In this document: one piece after another, positions 42,159 through 50,833 of the stretch | Numbering within the stretch: position 1 is the stretch's first letter | Layout of the letters: each line of letters opens with the position of its first letter | Assembly: GCF_017573465.1 (NCBI RefSeq) | Contig: NZ_JAGEPF010000016.1 | Location: 202,774 to 266,773, forward strand | Origin: Actinomadura violacea | GTDB taxonomy: Bacteria > Actinomycetota > Actinomycetes > Streptosporangiales > Streptosporangiaceae | Length of the DNA: 64,000 nt | Direction: 5' to 3' | The notes under the pieces: model-generated | Database searches by the model: none | What the model saw: only the letters and a program-made list of their open reading frames with translations | What the model was told of the DNA's origin: nothing | Translations under genes and position numbers: made by a program

Positions 42159-42286
42159 TCGTCATCTACGTCCTCAAAGACGGCGTCTGGCGAGCGGCCG
42201 GGCGCCCACCGGTCACGCCTCCGCCGCCTCCCAACCCCCACCCGTACGGAGCGGGCCCCTACGGCTCGGGCCCCTACGGCAACTAG
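42155..42286 (+). CDS. Small Pro/Gly/Tyr-rich protein
   Basis: 43 residues (VIVIYVLKDGVWRAAGRPPV, then a PPPPPNPHPYGAGPYGSGPY tail). GTG overlaps the previous stop. Position and overlap support coding. The repeated GPYG units suggest a flexible fibre-tip or assembly peptide. Confidence 0.45.
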   Translation: MIVIYVLKDGVWRAAGRPPVTPPPPPNPHPYGAGPYGSGPYGN

Positions 42287-42302
42287 CCCCAGGAGACGAC
42301 AG

Positions 42303-42677
42303 ATGTCGAGCCTCACCGTCACCCTGTCCGGGAAGCTCCTGGACCTCATCACCGGCAACGCCGCGTTCGCCCCGCAGCTCCCGCTCCACCTGGCGCTCGT
42401 GACCGAACTCGGCGACGACGCCACGCCCGGCATCGAGGTCGCCGGCGGCGGCTACGGCCGCCAAGTCGTCACCTTCGGGCCCCAGGCGAACAAGGTCGCC
42501 CGCAACAACGCGGCCTTCGGCTTCACCGCGATGCCGGAGATCAGCGTGGTTGGCGGCGAGCTCTACGACGACTCAGGCCTGCGCATGCTCTACGGCCCTT
42601 TCTCCAAGATCATCAACTGCAACGACGGCGACGACATCCCCTTCGACGTCGGCGCCCTCGCCCTGACCATCGCCTGA
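42303..42677 (+). CDS. Phage tail fibre-associated protein
   Basis: 124 residues with AGGAGA upstream. TLSGKLLDLITGNAAFAPQL, PLHLALVTELGDDATPGIEV, and the C-terminal IPFDVGALALTIA form a compact beta-protein of the type annotated as phage tail fibre protein in Propionibacterium- and Corynebacterium-like phages. Ends on the next start. Confidence 0.55.
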   Translation: MSSLTVTLSGKLLDLITGNAAFAPQLPLHLALVTELGDDATPGIEVAGGGYGRQVVTFGPQANKVARNNAAFGFTAMPEISVVGGELYDDSGLRMLYGPFSKIINCNDGDDIPFDVGALALTIA

Positions 42678-43567
42678 TGAGTCTCATCGCACGCTGGTAC
42701 GGGCACGGCCTGGCCGATGGGATAGCCCTCGACACCACCACCGCGGGACCCGGCGACACCCACTTCGACACCGCGACGGCCGGAGCCGCGCACGTCGACG
42801 CCTCCGGCCTGCACCCTCCCCGGATACGCCTGGACCAGCAACCCTCCGGCCCGGCGCAACTCGTGTGGTCCTCCGCCACCATCGGCACCCTCGATGCCTA
42901 CGCCATTCGCACCTACCTGGAGATGAACGCCTGGCCATCGGCCGGCGCGCCGCTCTGCCAGGCATACGGCAGTGGCAACACCGCTCTGCGCTGGCGCGTC
43001 GACATCACCCTGGCGGGCATCCTCCGACTCCGCGACGCGAGCAACACCATCATCGCGACCGCTACCACTGCGCTCCCAGCAGGCGAGGAACTACGCCCGG
43101 AGATCGTCGTCGACGGCACCGACGCCCAAGTGACCGTCCACGCCGGCGACGACGAAAGCGAGCCCCTGGTGTCGCTGGCCGGCACGGTCGGGGCAACCAT
43201 CGACGCGATCCGGTTCGGCAGCCCCAACACCGCACCGACCTGGCCGACACTCCACTACGGAGCCTTGGCCGTCGCGAACACGGCCACCCCGATCGGGGCG
43301 CGCAGCCATGCCGCCTCCGGCATGTGGGCCGTCGACGCATCCCTCACCGCAGACCCGCATGCCCGCCACCACGCGACCGGGACGTGGGACGCCGAGGCCG
43401 AGATGCAAGCCGCCCCCCGCACCCGCCGGCGCGCAGCCGCGAACTGGGCCATCGAGGCGGCCCTGACCATCGACACCGGCATCTCGCCGCTCTACGTCCA
43501 AGCAGGCGGGGAGTGGCGGCCCGCCGACGTCCGGGAGATGACCGGCGGCGCTTGGCGCCTGGCTTAG
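42677..43567 (+). CDS. Lectin-like fibre protein with C-terminal repeats
   Basis: 296 residues. Residues about 1-200 (HVDASGLHPPRIRLDQQPSG, RTYLEMNAWPSAGAPLCQAY, AGILRLRDASNTIIATATT) follow a concanavalin-like jelly-roll pattern, suited to glycan binding. After that come three short units, MWAVDASLTAD, TWDAEAEMQAA and NWAIEAALTID, each W-x-(V/A/I)-(D/E)-A. The final GEWRPADVREMTGGAWRLA resembles a tip motif of actinophage fibres. Probably adhesion. Confidence 0.6.
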   Translation: MSLIARWYGHGLADGIALDTTTAGPGDTHFDTATAGAAHVDASGLHPPRIRLDQQPSGPAQLVWSSATIGTLDAYAIRTYLEMNAWPSAGAPLCQAYGSGNTALRWRVDITLAGILRLRDASNTIIATATTALPAGEELRPEIVVDGTDAQVTVHAGDDESEPLVSLAGTVGATIDAIRFGSPNTAPTWPTLHYGALAVANTATPIGARSHAASGMWAVDASLTADPHARHHATGTWDAEAEMQAAPRTRRRAAANWAIEAALTIDTGISPLYVQAGGEWRPADVREMTGGAWRLA

Positions 43568-43576
43568 AGGAGACAC

Positions 43577-44752
43577 GTGGCCGTCCCGTTCGACATCACC
43601 CTGCCCGTCCCCGGCGGCAGCACCGACGCCTGGGGCTCGGCGATCAACAACGCGTTGGGCGCCATCAAGGCCCGCATCAACACCGAGGCCGCCGCGCGCG
43701 GCGTCCCCCTGGACGCTTTCGCGGGCGCCACCGACGACGCCAAACTGACCCAGGCGCTGTCGTATGTGGCGCAGCAGACGTACAAGCCCGCGATCGTGCT
43801 CGGGCAGCGGTCCATGGAGTTCAAACAGACTCGCCAGGCGTTCAACGGCTTGGCGTTCACGGGCCCACTCACAGGCAACGAGTTCCGCTACAACCAGCGC
43901 GTCCGAATAAGCGTGCCAGGATCCGGATGGCTCGACCTTCCCTCGGGTCAAACCAAGGGCCTCTACATCGGCAACCTGAGTTTTGAAGGAGACTCAGGCA
44001 CGACGTTTTTTGTGGATCACGACAATGCGGGTCCCGTGCTGTGGGCGTCGCATTTCGAGAACCTCGCGTTCAACCTGTTCAAACACGTGATGTGGGGTGC
44101 GCACACGGCCGTCACGTTCTCGGGGTTCTGGGACGTCAACAACAGCTACGACACCCCGTTTAAATTGTGGGGCAGCGACAACACGTACTGGACGGACGGG
44201 ATGCTGATCGACTCCCCGAACATGGGGGGCGGTAACCGGTATCACGTGTGGCTGCCAAACATGAGCAAGACCGTCGTCGGCCCCATCTTCATCACCGCTA
44301 AATCGAACATTTGCGGGCTTCGTCTCGACGGCGGACGAGGCGTGGTTATGGACGGCATCAGGTTCGACGCTCAAGCCCAAGCCGGCAATCCCACGTGGGG
44401 TTCGCAATTGCTCATAACCGGCGGGAAGTTCGTCCGGGTCCGCGACTGCTGGTTCTACGGCGGCATGTCGCAGCCGAACTCGACCGGCCACACCAACCCC
44501 GCCTACGACAAGGGCATCCTCACGATCACAGGCGGAACCAACATCCTGGTCGACGGCCCGATGTTCAGCGACGGCGACGGCTCGCAACCGAACAAGACCG
44601 CGGCCGGCGCGCCGCATATCTACATCGGCGGCGGCTCCAACATCCGGATCCGCGACGTTCAGGCGAGCGACACCCCCACGATCAAGAGGGCGTCCTCGGT
44701 GTCCGCCGGCACCATCACCACCGACCCCGACATCACTGTGCAGGTCGGATGA
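43577..44752 (+). CDS. Beta-helix tail spike (receptor-binding) protein
   Basis: 391 residues from a GTG. The start (DITLPVPGGSTDAWGSAINN ALG) is the capsid-proximal adaptor; residues about 95-380 have the repetitive strand pattern of a right-handed parallel beta-helix (GLYIGNLSFEGDSGTTFFVD, GLRLDGGRGVVMDGIRFDAQ, ILTITGGTNILVDGPMFSDG). Such spikes bind and may cleave surface polysaccharide. The base composition is less GC-rich and codons more mixed than in neighbours, a sign of exchange of the host-range gene. Confidence 0.7.
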   Translation: MAVPFDITLPVPGGSTDAWGSAINNALGAIKARINTEAAARGVPLDAFAGATDDAKLTQALSYVAQQTYKPAIVLGQRSMEFKQTRQAFNGLAFTGPLTGNEFRYNQRVRISVPGSGWLDLPSGQTKGLYIGNLSFEGDSGTTFFVDHDNAGPVLWASHFENLAFNLFKHVMWGAHTAVTFSGFWDVNNSYDTPFKLWGSDNTYWTDGMLIDSPNMGGGNRYHVWLPNMSKTVVGPIFITAKSNICGLRLDGGRGVVMDGIRFDAQAQAGNPTWGSQLLITGGKFVRVRDCWFYGGMSQPNSTGHTNPAYDKGILTITGGTNILVDGPMFSDGDGSQPNKTAAGAPHIYIGGGSNIRIRDVQASDTPTIKRASSVSAGTITTDPDITVQVG

Positions 44753-45054
44753 CCGCGCTGCAGGCATTGGCAACCGCTGCGACGGCTGTGCCTTGGCCGA
44801 CCCTCCTCGCCGGCGGTCTCGTCGGCGGGCTGCTCATGGGCGCCGGGCTGGTGTTCCGAGCGATCCTCACCGGCCAGCTGGTCCCTCGCAGCGTGCTCCA
44901 GGACGAGAAAGAACGCGCGGACAAGTGGGAGGCGGCGTGGAAGGAGTCGGAAGCCAGGATCGACGCGCTCGATGGGCGGCTGTCGGCGATCGCCGAAGGC
45001 ACGGACCTGAACGCGCAGCTCTTGCAGTCCCTGGTGAATCGGGCGCGGCGATGA
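44749..45054 (+). CDS. Small membrane-anchored lysis-region protein
   Basis: 101 residues, ATGA overlap. One hydrophobic segment (PTLLAGGLVGGLLMGAGLVF) precedes an amphipathic coiled coil (EKERADKWEAAWKESEARID). This is the common layout of small actinophage proteins between fibres and lysin; could be a spanin-like or holin accessory. Confidence 0.5.
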   Translation: MTALQALATAATAVPWPTLLAGGLVGGLLMGAGLVFRAILTGQLVPRSVLQDEKERADKWEAAWKESEARIDALDGRLSAIAEGTDLNAQLLQSLVNRARR

Positions 45055-45254
45055 GGTGGCCGTGGAAGCAACGACCCGACGAGGGGGAGCGGTCCCGCGC
45101 CGACGAGGCACTGGAGCGAACTGCGGAGCGGCTGGAAGAGACCCGCCGCCGTGACGAGGCCGGGCACCGGCTCGCGGAACGGATCCGGGATATCCGGCAG
45201 CGCAATCACCTGTCGGAGGCGATCGAGCGGGCTTTCGAGGAGGGACGTCGATGA
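45051..45254 (+). CDS. Small coiled-coil lysis-region protein
   Basis: 67 residues (MRWPWKQRPDEGERSRADEA ... RDIRQRNHLSEAIERAFEEG). Almost entirely charged helix after an MRWPW start. The MRWPWK start and NH-x-x-E-x-I end are seen in many actinophage lysis modules. Overlaps both neighbours. Confidence 0.5.
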   Translation: MRWPWKQRPDEGERSRADEALERTAERLEETRRRDEAGHRLAERIRDIRQRNHLSEAIERAFEEGRR

Positions 45255-45577
45255 GCGCCGTGCACGTGGCCGGGACCGTGGCGCTGTGGCTGGGCCTGGC
45301 CACCTCCACGGGGTTCTGCATCGCCTACCACCTGACCGCCGCCTGGTGGAGAAACGGAGAGGGCCGGCACCTGATGTCGTTCACCGCCACCGTCGCCCTG
45401 ATCCTCGGCTGGCTGGCCTACCGGTCGATGGCCGCGCCACCGCCGCCCACGACGGGCGAAGAGGTGGGCCGAACCGTCGTCTACAGCGTCGTCGCCGCCC
45501 TGATGATCTGGCGGCTGGGCCTGCTGTGGCGCCGGCAGATCCGCCGCGCCTTCCACCGCGACGGAACCGACAACTGA
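45251..45577 (+). CDS. Three-helix putative holin
   Basis: 108 residues, GAGG upstream. Hydrophobic segments at about 5-27 (VAGTVALWLGLATSTGFCIA), 42-60 (LMSFTATVALILGWLAY) and 72-92 (TVVYSVVAALMIWRLGLLWR), N-out or N-in undecided, short basic end. Directly before the endolysin, which fits a holin. Confidence 0.6.
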   Translation: MSAVHVAGTVALWLGLATSTGFCIAYHLTAAWWRNGEGRHLMSFTATVALILGWLAYRSMAAPPPPTTGEEVGRTVVYSVVAALMIWRLGLLWRRQIRRAFHRDGTDN

Positions 45578-45605
45578 CATGCCGATCCTGACCAGAGAGG
45601 ACACC

Positions 45606-46643
45606 ATGAGCACCTTCGGGGTCGATTACGCGTGGGGCCGCCCCGGCGCGGCCGCGCTGAAACGCGCCGGGGCGAAGTTCGCGTGCCGCTACCTCTCGCA
45701 CGACACCACCGGCAAGAACCTGACCCGCGCCGAAGCGAGCGAACTCTCGGCCGCGGGCTTGTGGCTGGTGGTGGTGTGGGAGACCGCCGCGAACCGGGCG
45801 CTGGACGGCAGGGCCGCGGGCACGGCGGACGCGCAGGCCGCCGCCGCGCAGGCCGAGGCATGCGGCATGCCCGACGACCGGCCGATCTACTTCGCGGTCG
45901 ACTGGGACGCCTCCGCCTCGCAGCAGGGCGCGATCAACGCCTACCTGGACGGCGCCGCGTCCGTCCTCGGCCGCGACCGCGTCGGGCTGTACGCCGGGTA
46001 CGGGCCGATCGACCGGGCGTTCGACGCCGGGAAGATCGCCTACGGCTGGCAGACCTACGCCTGGTCCGGCGGCCGGTGGGACGCGCGCGCCCAGCTCCAG
46101 CAGTACTCCAACGACCACACGATCAACGGCGTCGGCCTCGACTACGACCGCGCCGTCAAGGACGACTACGGGCAGTGGCGCGTCGGCGTCTCGCCCGCCA
46201 AGGAGGACCAGGACCCCATGCCGGAGTACGTGTCGGTAGGCACCACCAAGCCCCAGAAGCTCGCGCCCGGCAAGTGGACGAACGTGAGCTGGCAGCACGA
46301 CTACGCCGACAGCAAGCACCAGCACGCCGACAGCGGCGGCCCGAGCATCCTCTGGGGCTCAGCCCGCTACTCGATGACGGTCGCGGTGACGGTCTCCGGT
46401 GTGCCCGCGGGCACGCTGATCCAGGGCCGCGTGGTCGAGATCGACGCCAAGGACGACAGCAAGTTCGAGGCGGGGCCCGTCCAGGACTACGTATCGGCCG
46501 GCGAGCAGACCCACATCGTGTACTCGCTGGGCGCCGACACCATCGGCAAGGACCACCGCGTGCGGTTCCAGCTCGTCCAGCACGGCAGCGCCGACGCGGT
46601 GGTCAACACCGGCGGAAGCGCGAAGGTCTTCTTCTGGCGCTGA
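45606..46643 (+). CDS. Endolysin, DUF1906 glycoside hydrolase-like domain
   Basis: 345 residues from the ATG at 45606 (AGAGAGGA upstream); an ATG at 45579 is less well placed. Residues about 1-200 are a DUF1906/Rv2525c-like TIM barrel: FGVDYAWGRPGAAALKRAGA, KFACRYLSHDTTGKNLTRAE, RPIYFAVDWDASASQQGAIN and AQLQQYSNDHTINGVGLDYD. The C-terminal about 140 residues form a separate beta-sandwich (MTVAVTVSGVPAGTLIQGRV), probably wall-binding. Peptidoglycan cleavage at lysis is expected. Confidence 0.75.
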   Translation: MSTFGVDYAWGRPGAAALKRAGAKFACRYLSHDTTGKNLTRAEASELSAAGLWLVVVWETAANRALDGRAAGTADAQAAAAQAEACGMPDDRPIYFAVDWDASASQQGAINAYLDGAASVLGRDRVGLYAGYGPIDRAFDAGKIAYGWQTYAWSGGRWDARAQLQQYSNDHTINGVGLDYDRAVKDDYGQWRVGVSPAKEDQDPMPEYVSVGTTKPQKLAPGKWTNVSWQHDYADSKHQHADSGGPSILWGSARYSMTVAVTVSGVPAGTLIQGRVVEIDAKDDSKFEAGPVQDYVSAGEQTHIVYSLGADTIGKDHRVRFQLVQHGSADAVVNTGGSAKVFFWR

Positions 46644-46668
46644 CCACCACCTACCCCCTTCATCCTCT

Positions 46669-46696
46669 ACGGCCTCCGGCACTCGCCGGGGGCCGT
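46669..46696 (+). terminator. 12-bp-stem hairpin after the endolysin
   Basis: ACGGCCTCCGGC pairs with GCCGGGGGCCGT (one G-U) over four bases; a short pyrimidine tract (CTTC) follows. Partial terminator separating the endolysin from the peptidase-like gene. Confidence 0.55.
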
Positions 46697-46700
46697 CTTC

Positions 46701-47591
46701 ATGCACGGAGGACCCTTGCCCATCACCTTCCGGCCCGGTCGGCGCCCGGCCGCTCGCACCAAGGCCCGCGTCAAGCTTCGCCCCCACATGAGCGTCACAA
46801 CGCCGGCGCCCGCTTCGGTCAACTGGTTCGAGCACATCGGGCTCTGGCCGATGTACCTCAACGACCGCATCGGCGACTGCGCCATCGCGATGGAGGCCCA
46901 CGCCCTCCAGGCGACCTCCACCTACGGGTCCGGCTTCACGGTCACCGTCTCCGACGACGACGTGCTGCCCGTGTACGAGCGCGTCAGCGGCTACAACCCC
47001 GACGACCCGAGCAGCGACATCGGCTGCATCCTGCAGGACGTCTACGCCGACTGGCGCCGCACCGGCATCGCCGGACACAAGGCGCTCGCGTTCGCCGAGG
47101 TCGAGCCGTCCGACCTGGACGAGGTCAAGACCGCCGTCTATCTGCTCGGGACGGTGGGACTCGGCATCGACGTCACCGCCCAGATGATGACCGACTTCGA
47201 CAACGGCAAGGACTGGACGCGCGCTGGCGGCCGCAGCCTCGGCGGCCACGCCGTGGTGATCGTCGGCTACGACGACACCGGCGTCTGGATCGTCACCTGG
47301 GGCAAGGTCATCAAGATGACGTGGCCAGTGTTCCGCCGCGTCGTCGACGAAGCGTGGGTCGCGATCCTCCCCGAATGGCTCGACGCCAACGGCGTCGACC
47401 CCCTGGGCGTGGACCTGTACGGGCTCGGTGAGGAACTGCACGCCCTCACCGGTGACCCCAACCCCTTTCCCGCACCCGACCCCACGCCCGTCCCTCCCGG
47501 CCCGGCGCCTGCTCCGGGCCCGGACGTGGATCCGAGCGATGCGGAGCTGGCGGCCGCGATGAAGAAGTGGCTGGCGGCCACGGGCCTGTGA
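46701..47591 (+). CDS. Papain-like (C39-type) cysteine peptidase-like protein
   Basis: 296 residues from ATG at 46701; a TTG at 46716, with GGAGG just before it, is an equally good start. Around residue 50, WPMYLNDRIGDCAIAMEAHA holds the nucleophile Cys; GGRSLGGHAVVIVGYDDTGV and WIVTWGKVIKMTW hold the His and the following strand, as in C39/papain-like folds. A Pro-rich linker leads to a C-terminal helix (DAELAAAMKKWLAATG). Many actinophages carry this gene after the lysin; it may cut peptide bridges or process virion parts. Confidence 0.6.
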   Translation: MHGGPLPITFRPGRRPAARTKARVKLRPHMSVTTPAPASVNWFEHIGLWPMYLNDRIGDCAIAMEAHALQATSTYGSGFTVTVSDDDVLPVYERVSGYNPDDPSSDIGCILQDVYADWRRTGIAGHKALAFAEVEPSDLDEVKTAVYLLGTVGLGIDVTAQMMTDFDNGKDWTRAGGRSLGGHAVVIVGYDDTGVWIVTWGKVIKMTWPVFRRVVDEAWVAILPEWLDANGVDPLGVDLYGLGEELHALTGDPNPFPAPDPTPVPPGPAPAPGPDVDPSDAELAAAMKKWLAATGL

Positions 47592-47659
47592 GCCCGGCGC
47601 CCGCACCGCTACCGCAACCCGCAAGCTCGGCGCGTCACGCGCCAACCCCCCGCAGCCGT

Positions 47660-47716
47660 CTGTGATCAGCACAGGCCGCTGTGGCAGCCATACAGACCTC
47701 TGTGCGAGCTGCACAG
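47660..47716. repeat. Three CTGTG...ACAG dyads before the second holin-like gene
   Basis: CTGTGATCAGCACAG at 47660-47674, CTGTGGCAGCCATACAG at 47679-47695 and CTGTGCGAGCTGCACAG at 47700-47716, about 20 bases apart. They look like repeated operator sites or a compact RNA. No protein is known to bind them. Confidence 0.45.
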
Positions 47717-47757
47717 ACACGGGCGGCAGCAACCGCCCGCCCCCTCCAGGAGGAACA

Positions 47758-48138
47758 GTGAAGATCCTCGGACGCGACCCCGCGACCATCCTCGGCCTCG
47801 TCTCCGCCATCATCCAGATGCTCGTCGCCTTCGGCCTCGACTGGACCGACAAGCAGACCGCCGCCGTCAACGCCGGCGCCGCGGCGATCCTCGGCATCGT
47901 CACCGCATGCATGGTGGCCCGCGACCAGATCCTCCCGGCCGTCGTCGGGTTCATCCAGGCGGCGATCACGATCGGGCTGGCGTTCGGACTCGGCTGGACC
48001 GCCGACCAGGTGACCATGGTGATGGCGGTCGTGGCCGCCGGCGCCGCGCTGTTCGGCGTGCGCCCGAACGTCACGGCCCTGGTGGCACCGGACTACTCCA
48101 GGGTCCCGCGCGCGCTGCCGTACCGCCGCGCCGCCTAG
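47758..48138 (+). CDS. Holin-type membrane protein, last late gene
   Basis: 126 residues from a GTG with CAGGAGGAAC upstream. Segments DPATILGLVSAIIQMLVAFG, AVNAGAAAILGIVTACMVA, AVVGFIQAAITIGLAFGLG and VTMVMAVVAAGAALFGVRPN give three or four membrane helices, the pattern of actinophage holins. With the gene at 45251 the phage has two holin candidates. It is the last prophage gene before the closing hairpin. Confidence 0.6.
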   Translation: MKILGRDPATILGLVSAIIQMLVAFGLDWTDKQTAAVNAGAAAILGIVTACMVARDQILPAVVGFIQAAITIGLAFGLGWTADQVTMVMAVVAAGAALFGVRPNVTALVAPDYSRVPRALPYRRAA

Positions 48139-48163
48139 CTTCTACGATCTCGTGCACGGCCAA

Positions 48164-48212
48164 TGGCCCCCGTTTCGGTCCCGGAAGCAATCCGGGACCG
48201 AAACGGGGGCCA
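48164..48212. terminator. 22-bp-stem perfect hairpin closing the late operon
   Basis: The arms 48164-48185 (TGGCCCCCGTTTCGG...) and 48191-48212 are exact complements over a 5-base loop. It lies 26 bases after the last prophage gene and probably ends the late transcript. The inner GTTTC...GAAAC resembles the terminase-module hairpins. It also marks the likely right boundary of the prophage; no tRNA is visible here. Confidence 0.7.
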
Positions 48213-48324
48213 CATCGTCGTTTCAGGGCCCGCCTGCGGCCAGCCTCGACCCGTGGCCACCGGTTGCGTTCGTGTTGGGCCTGCGGCGCCCGCCCCGGTC
48301 AGTCTGGTCGAGCGGCGGTGGTGC

Positions 48325-49539
48325 TCACCAGCTGAACACCATCCGGCTGTCGCGCTTGTCGATGACCAGGCCGGCGGGGATCTGCTCGTCGGGTGTGTCT
48401 GCCGGGTACAGGGTGATGCGCGGCTGGGCGTCGCGGTCGCGGTCCCAGTCCCGGGCGGTGGCGGCGATGCGGTCGGCGAGTTGCGCGCCGCGGGGCCCGT
48501 GGCCGATGGCGCCGAGCTCCCAGCGGGAGGGCGGGCCGTCCGCGACGCGGCGGGAGGCCAGGTAGGCGATCGAGTCGCCGTCGGCGAGAGCGGGGTTGAT
48601 CCTGGTCGCCGGCGTGACCCGGCCACTGTCGATCGCGCTGCCGTCGGCATGGATGCGGCAGGTGCCGGGTTCGGTGATGGACATGCGGAGCCAGATGTCC
48701 TCCGTGCTCTGGTCTCCGGGGATCACCACGCCTGACCAGGTCTCGCTGCGCGGGGTGTCCAGGACGCCGGTCAGCGCATCGGTGGTGATCGGCTGGTCCT
48801 GGTCGGCGAGCAGCGTGACGTTGTCGGCGAGGGCGACGGTGCGGCCGCCGTCGCTAGTGCCGGACATGGGAATGAAGCCGCACAGGTACATAGACCGGGA
48901 GACCAGGTGGGCGGGCCCGCCGGACCCGGCGGGCTGGTGGTCGAGCGCGAGGGAGCGGGTGAGGCCGCGCCAGCGCAGCGGCACCACGATGCGGCCGCCT
49001 GGGGCGAGCTGGGCCCACCAGGCGGCGGGGACGTCCCATGCTCCGGCGGTGACCACGATCAGGTCGAACGGGGCGGTGTCGGGGGCGCCGGCAGCGCCGT
49101 CGCCGGTGAGCACGTCGACGTCGTCGTATCCGGCGGCGGTGAGGTTGCGGCGGGCGTCGTCGGCGACGTCGGTGAACACGTCGATGGTGGTGATGTGCCC
49201 GCGCTCTCCGACGAGCTCGCGGAGGAGCGCGGCGTTGTAGCCGGTGCCGGCGCCGATTTCCAGGACCCGTGCGCCGGGCGCGGGCTGGGCCTGCTCCAGC
49301 ATGTGCGCGACGATGCTGGGCTGGCTCGCGGAGCTGAGCGCCGTCCCGTCGACGTCCCGTTTGGTCACCAGGATCTTGTCGGCGTAGGCGTCCGCGAGCG
49401 GGGTCCCGGGCACGAACAGGTGCCGGGGCACGGCACTGAAGGCGTGTCGGATGGCGGGTGTGCGCAGGTCACCTGCCCCGGTGAGATGTTTGACCAGGCG
49501 GGCGCGGGCGCTGTCGGGGTTGACGGTGTCGGTGCTCAT
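48325..49539 (-). CDS. FxLD-cluster methyltransferase (isoaspartate O-methyltransferase type)
   Basis: 404 residues from ATG at 49539 (a GTG eight codons earlier is possible). VLEIGAGTGYNAALLRELVG is the SAM-binding motif of the PCMT family, preceded by SSASQPSIVAHMLEQA and followed by DVLTGDGAAGAPDTAPFDLI. A C-terminal extension of about 180 residues distinguishes the FxLD-system enzymes from housekeeping Pcm. It likely methylates an Asp or modifies the lanthipeptide, leading to isoaspartate or imide. Last gene of the cluster, 58 bases after LanC. Confidence 0.8.
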   Translation of the reverse strand: MSTDTVNPDSARARLVKHLTGAGDLRTPAIRHAFSAVPRHLFVPGTPLADAYADKILVTKRDVDGTALSSASQPSIVAHMLEQAQPAPGARVLEIGAGTGYNAALLRELVGERGHITTIDVFTDVADDARRNLTAAGYDDVDVLTGDGAAGAPDTAPFDLIVVTAGAWDVPAAWWAQLAPGGRIVVPLRWRGLTRSLALDHQPAGSGGPAHLVSRSMYLCGFIPMSGTSDGGRTVALADNVTLLADQDQPITTDALTGVLDTPRSETWSGVVIPGDQSTEDIWLRMSITEPGTCRIHADGSAIDSGRVTPATRINPALADGDSIAYLASRRVADGPPSRWELGAIGHGPRGAQLADRIAATARDWDRDRDAQPRITLYPADTPDEQIPAGLVIDKRDSRMVFSW

Positions 49540-49597
49540 CGCTGGCAGTGTAGGTCGCTGCACGTTGTGATCACGGGCGGTTCGACAGGGCGGCGGG

Positions 49598-50833
49598 TCA
49601 TCCGGGCATCAGCAGGCACGCGTCCCACGGCCATGGCGCCTCCGGCAGGCCCTGATGAAGGCCCGTGTCGCAGGTCAGAGCGGTCCCAGTGGCACCGTCC
49701 AGCAGTCCCGGCTGGCAGCGGCCGCGGGGCGGCCGGTCGGTGATCGGCCGGGTGATCGCGCGGCTTCGTAGGCGCGGCAGCTGGGCGGCGAGTGCGTCGG
49801 TGGCGGCGTCGGCGGCGGCTCGGTTCACCGCGAGGACGAGCCCGGCGCGGCCGTGGCAGATCGACGGGTCGGTGAGCTGGGCGACCTGCCGGGTGTCGGT
49901 GACGCAGCCGTACAGGGCGTCCTCGGCGGTCCGTCGTCGGGCGTGGTCGTCGAGTGCAAGCGCGGCGAGCTGCAGGGCACGGGCGATGCCGGGCGTTCCG
50001 TAGCACCAGCTCGGCCGGGCGGGGCCGTCTTGGCGGGCGCGGCCGGTGCGGTGCTCGTCGGCGGTGATGTGGCCGGGCCACCACGCGGTGGTGCTGGAGC
50101 TCTGCTGCCAGGTGTCCAGCCAGCGGCAAATCCGGTCTATCGCGTCGGTCTGGCCCGGGACGGTGACGCCGCGCCGGTGAGCTGTGGCCAGCAGCGCCAG
50201 CGGCCCGGTGATGCCGTGCGCGATCCCGAGGTTGGCGTGCCCGCCGGGCATGGCGGGTGAGGGCTGGTCGGTGAGGTCGTGGGGGGTCCACCAGCCCGGA
50301 ACCGCCGAGCCGAGCCCGTGCGGCCTCACCGGGTGGGTGAGCCGAACCAGGTAGTGCAGGACGGCGCGGACCGGTTCGCCGTGGGGATCGCGGTGCAGGA
50401 GGTAGCAGCTGATGCCGGTCAATCCGCTGATCAGGTCGAACTCGGCGAGCGCGGGCAACTCGCTGCGGTCGATGCGGTCATGGGCGGCGCGTACGCGGTC
50501 GGCGGCCACGGCGGTGATGTGGGAGTCCAGGATGCGCAGCGCCGCGGTGTAGCCGGGATGGTTGGCGTGGGCGAGGGCGTAGGCGACGGCCGCGGCTCCA
50601 GCGAACAGGCCGCCGCCGGCCTCCTGGATCGGGGTGGCGGTCGCGGCGGCGGCCCAGCGGTGCACGGTTTCCCAGGCGCCGGTGCCGGCGCGGGCGCGGG
50701 CGGCGTGCAGCAGCAGGACGCCGGGCACGCCTCGCCCGAGAGAGTGGCACCAGCCCTCGGGCGGATCGGCGGGCGGATCGACGGGGACGGCGCACGGGTC
50801 GTCCAGCACCGTGCCTTGCGGGTTCGGGCTCAT
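49598..50833 (-). CDS. LanC-like lanthionine cyclase
   Basis: 411 residues, ATG overlapping the LanB stop. The zinc ligands are in place: SWCYGTPG (Cys277) and CHGRAG (Cys326, His327). The alpha-toroid repeats with GG turns (GGGLFAGAAAVAYALA, GGHANLGIAHGITGPLALLA, PGIARALQLAALA) span the protein. It adds Cys thiols to dehydroamino acids to close lanthionine rings on the precursor at 53995-54168. Confidence 0.85.
   Translation of the reverse strand: MSPNPQGTVLDDPCAVPVDPPADPPEGWCHSLGRGVPGVLLLHAARARAGTGAWETVHRWAAAATATPIQEAGGGLFAGAAAVAYALAHANHPGYTAALRILDSHITAVAADRVRAAHDRIDRSELPALAEFDLISGLTGISCYLLHRDPHGEPVRAVLHYLVRLTHPVRPHGLGSAVPGWWTPHDLTDQPSPAMPGGHANLGIAHGITGPLALLATAHRRGVTVPGQTDAIDRICRWLDTWQQSSSTTAWWPGHITADEHRTGRARQDGPARPSWCYGTPGIARALQLAALALDDHARRRTAEDALYGCVTDTRQVAQLTDPSICHGRAGLVLAVNRAAADAATDALAAQLPRLRSRAITRPITDRPPRGRCQPGLLDGATGTALTCDTGLHQGLPEAPWPWDACLLMPG

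Noticed and set aside
48139..48324. tRNA gene as prophage attachment site
   Set aside because: The hairpin here is one long perfect stem, not a cloverleaf, and no CCA-type acceptor arrangement is visible.
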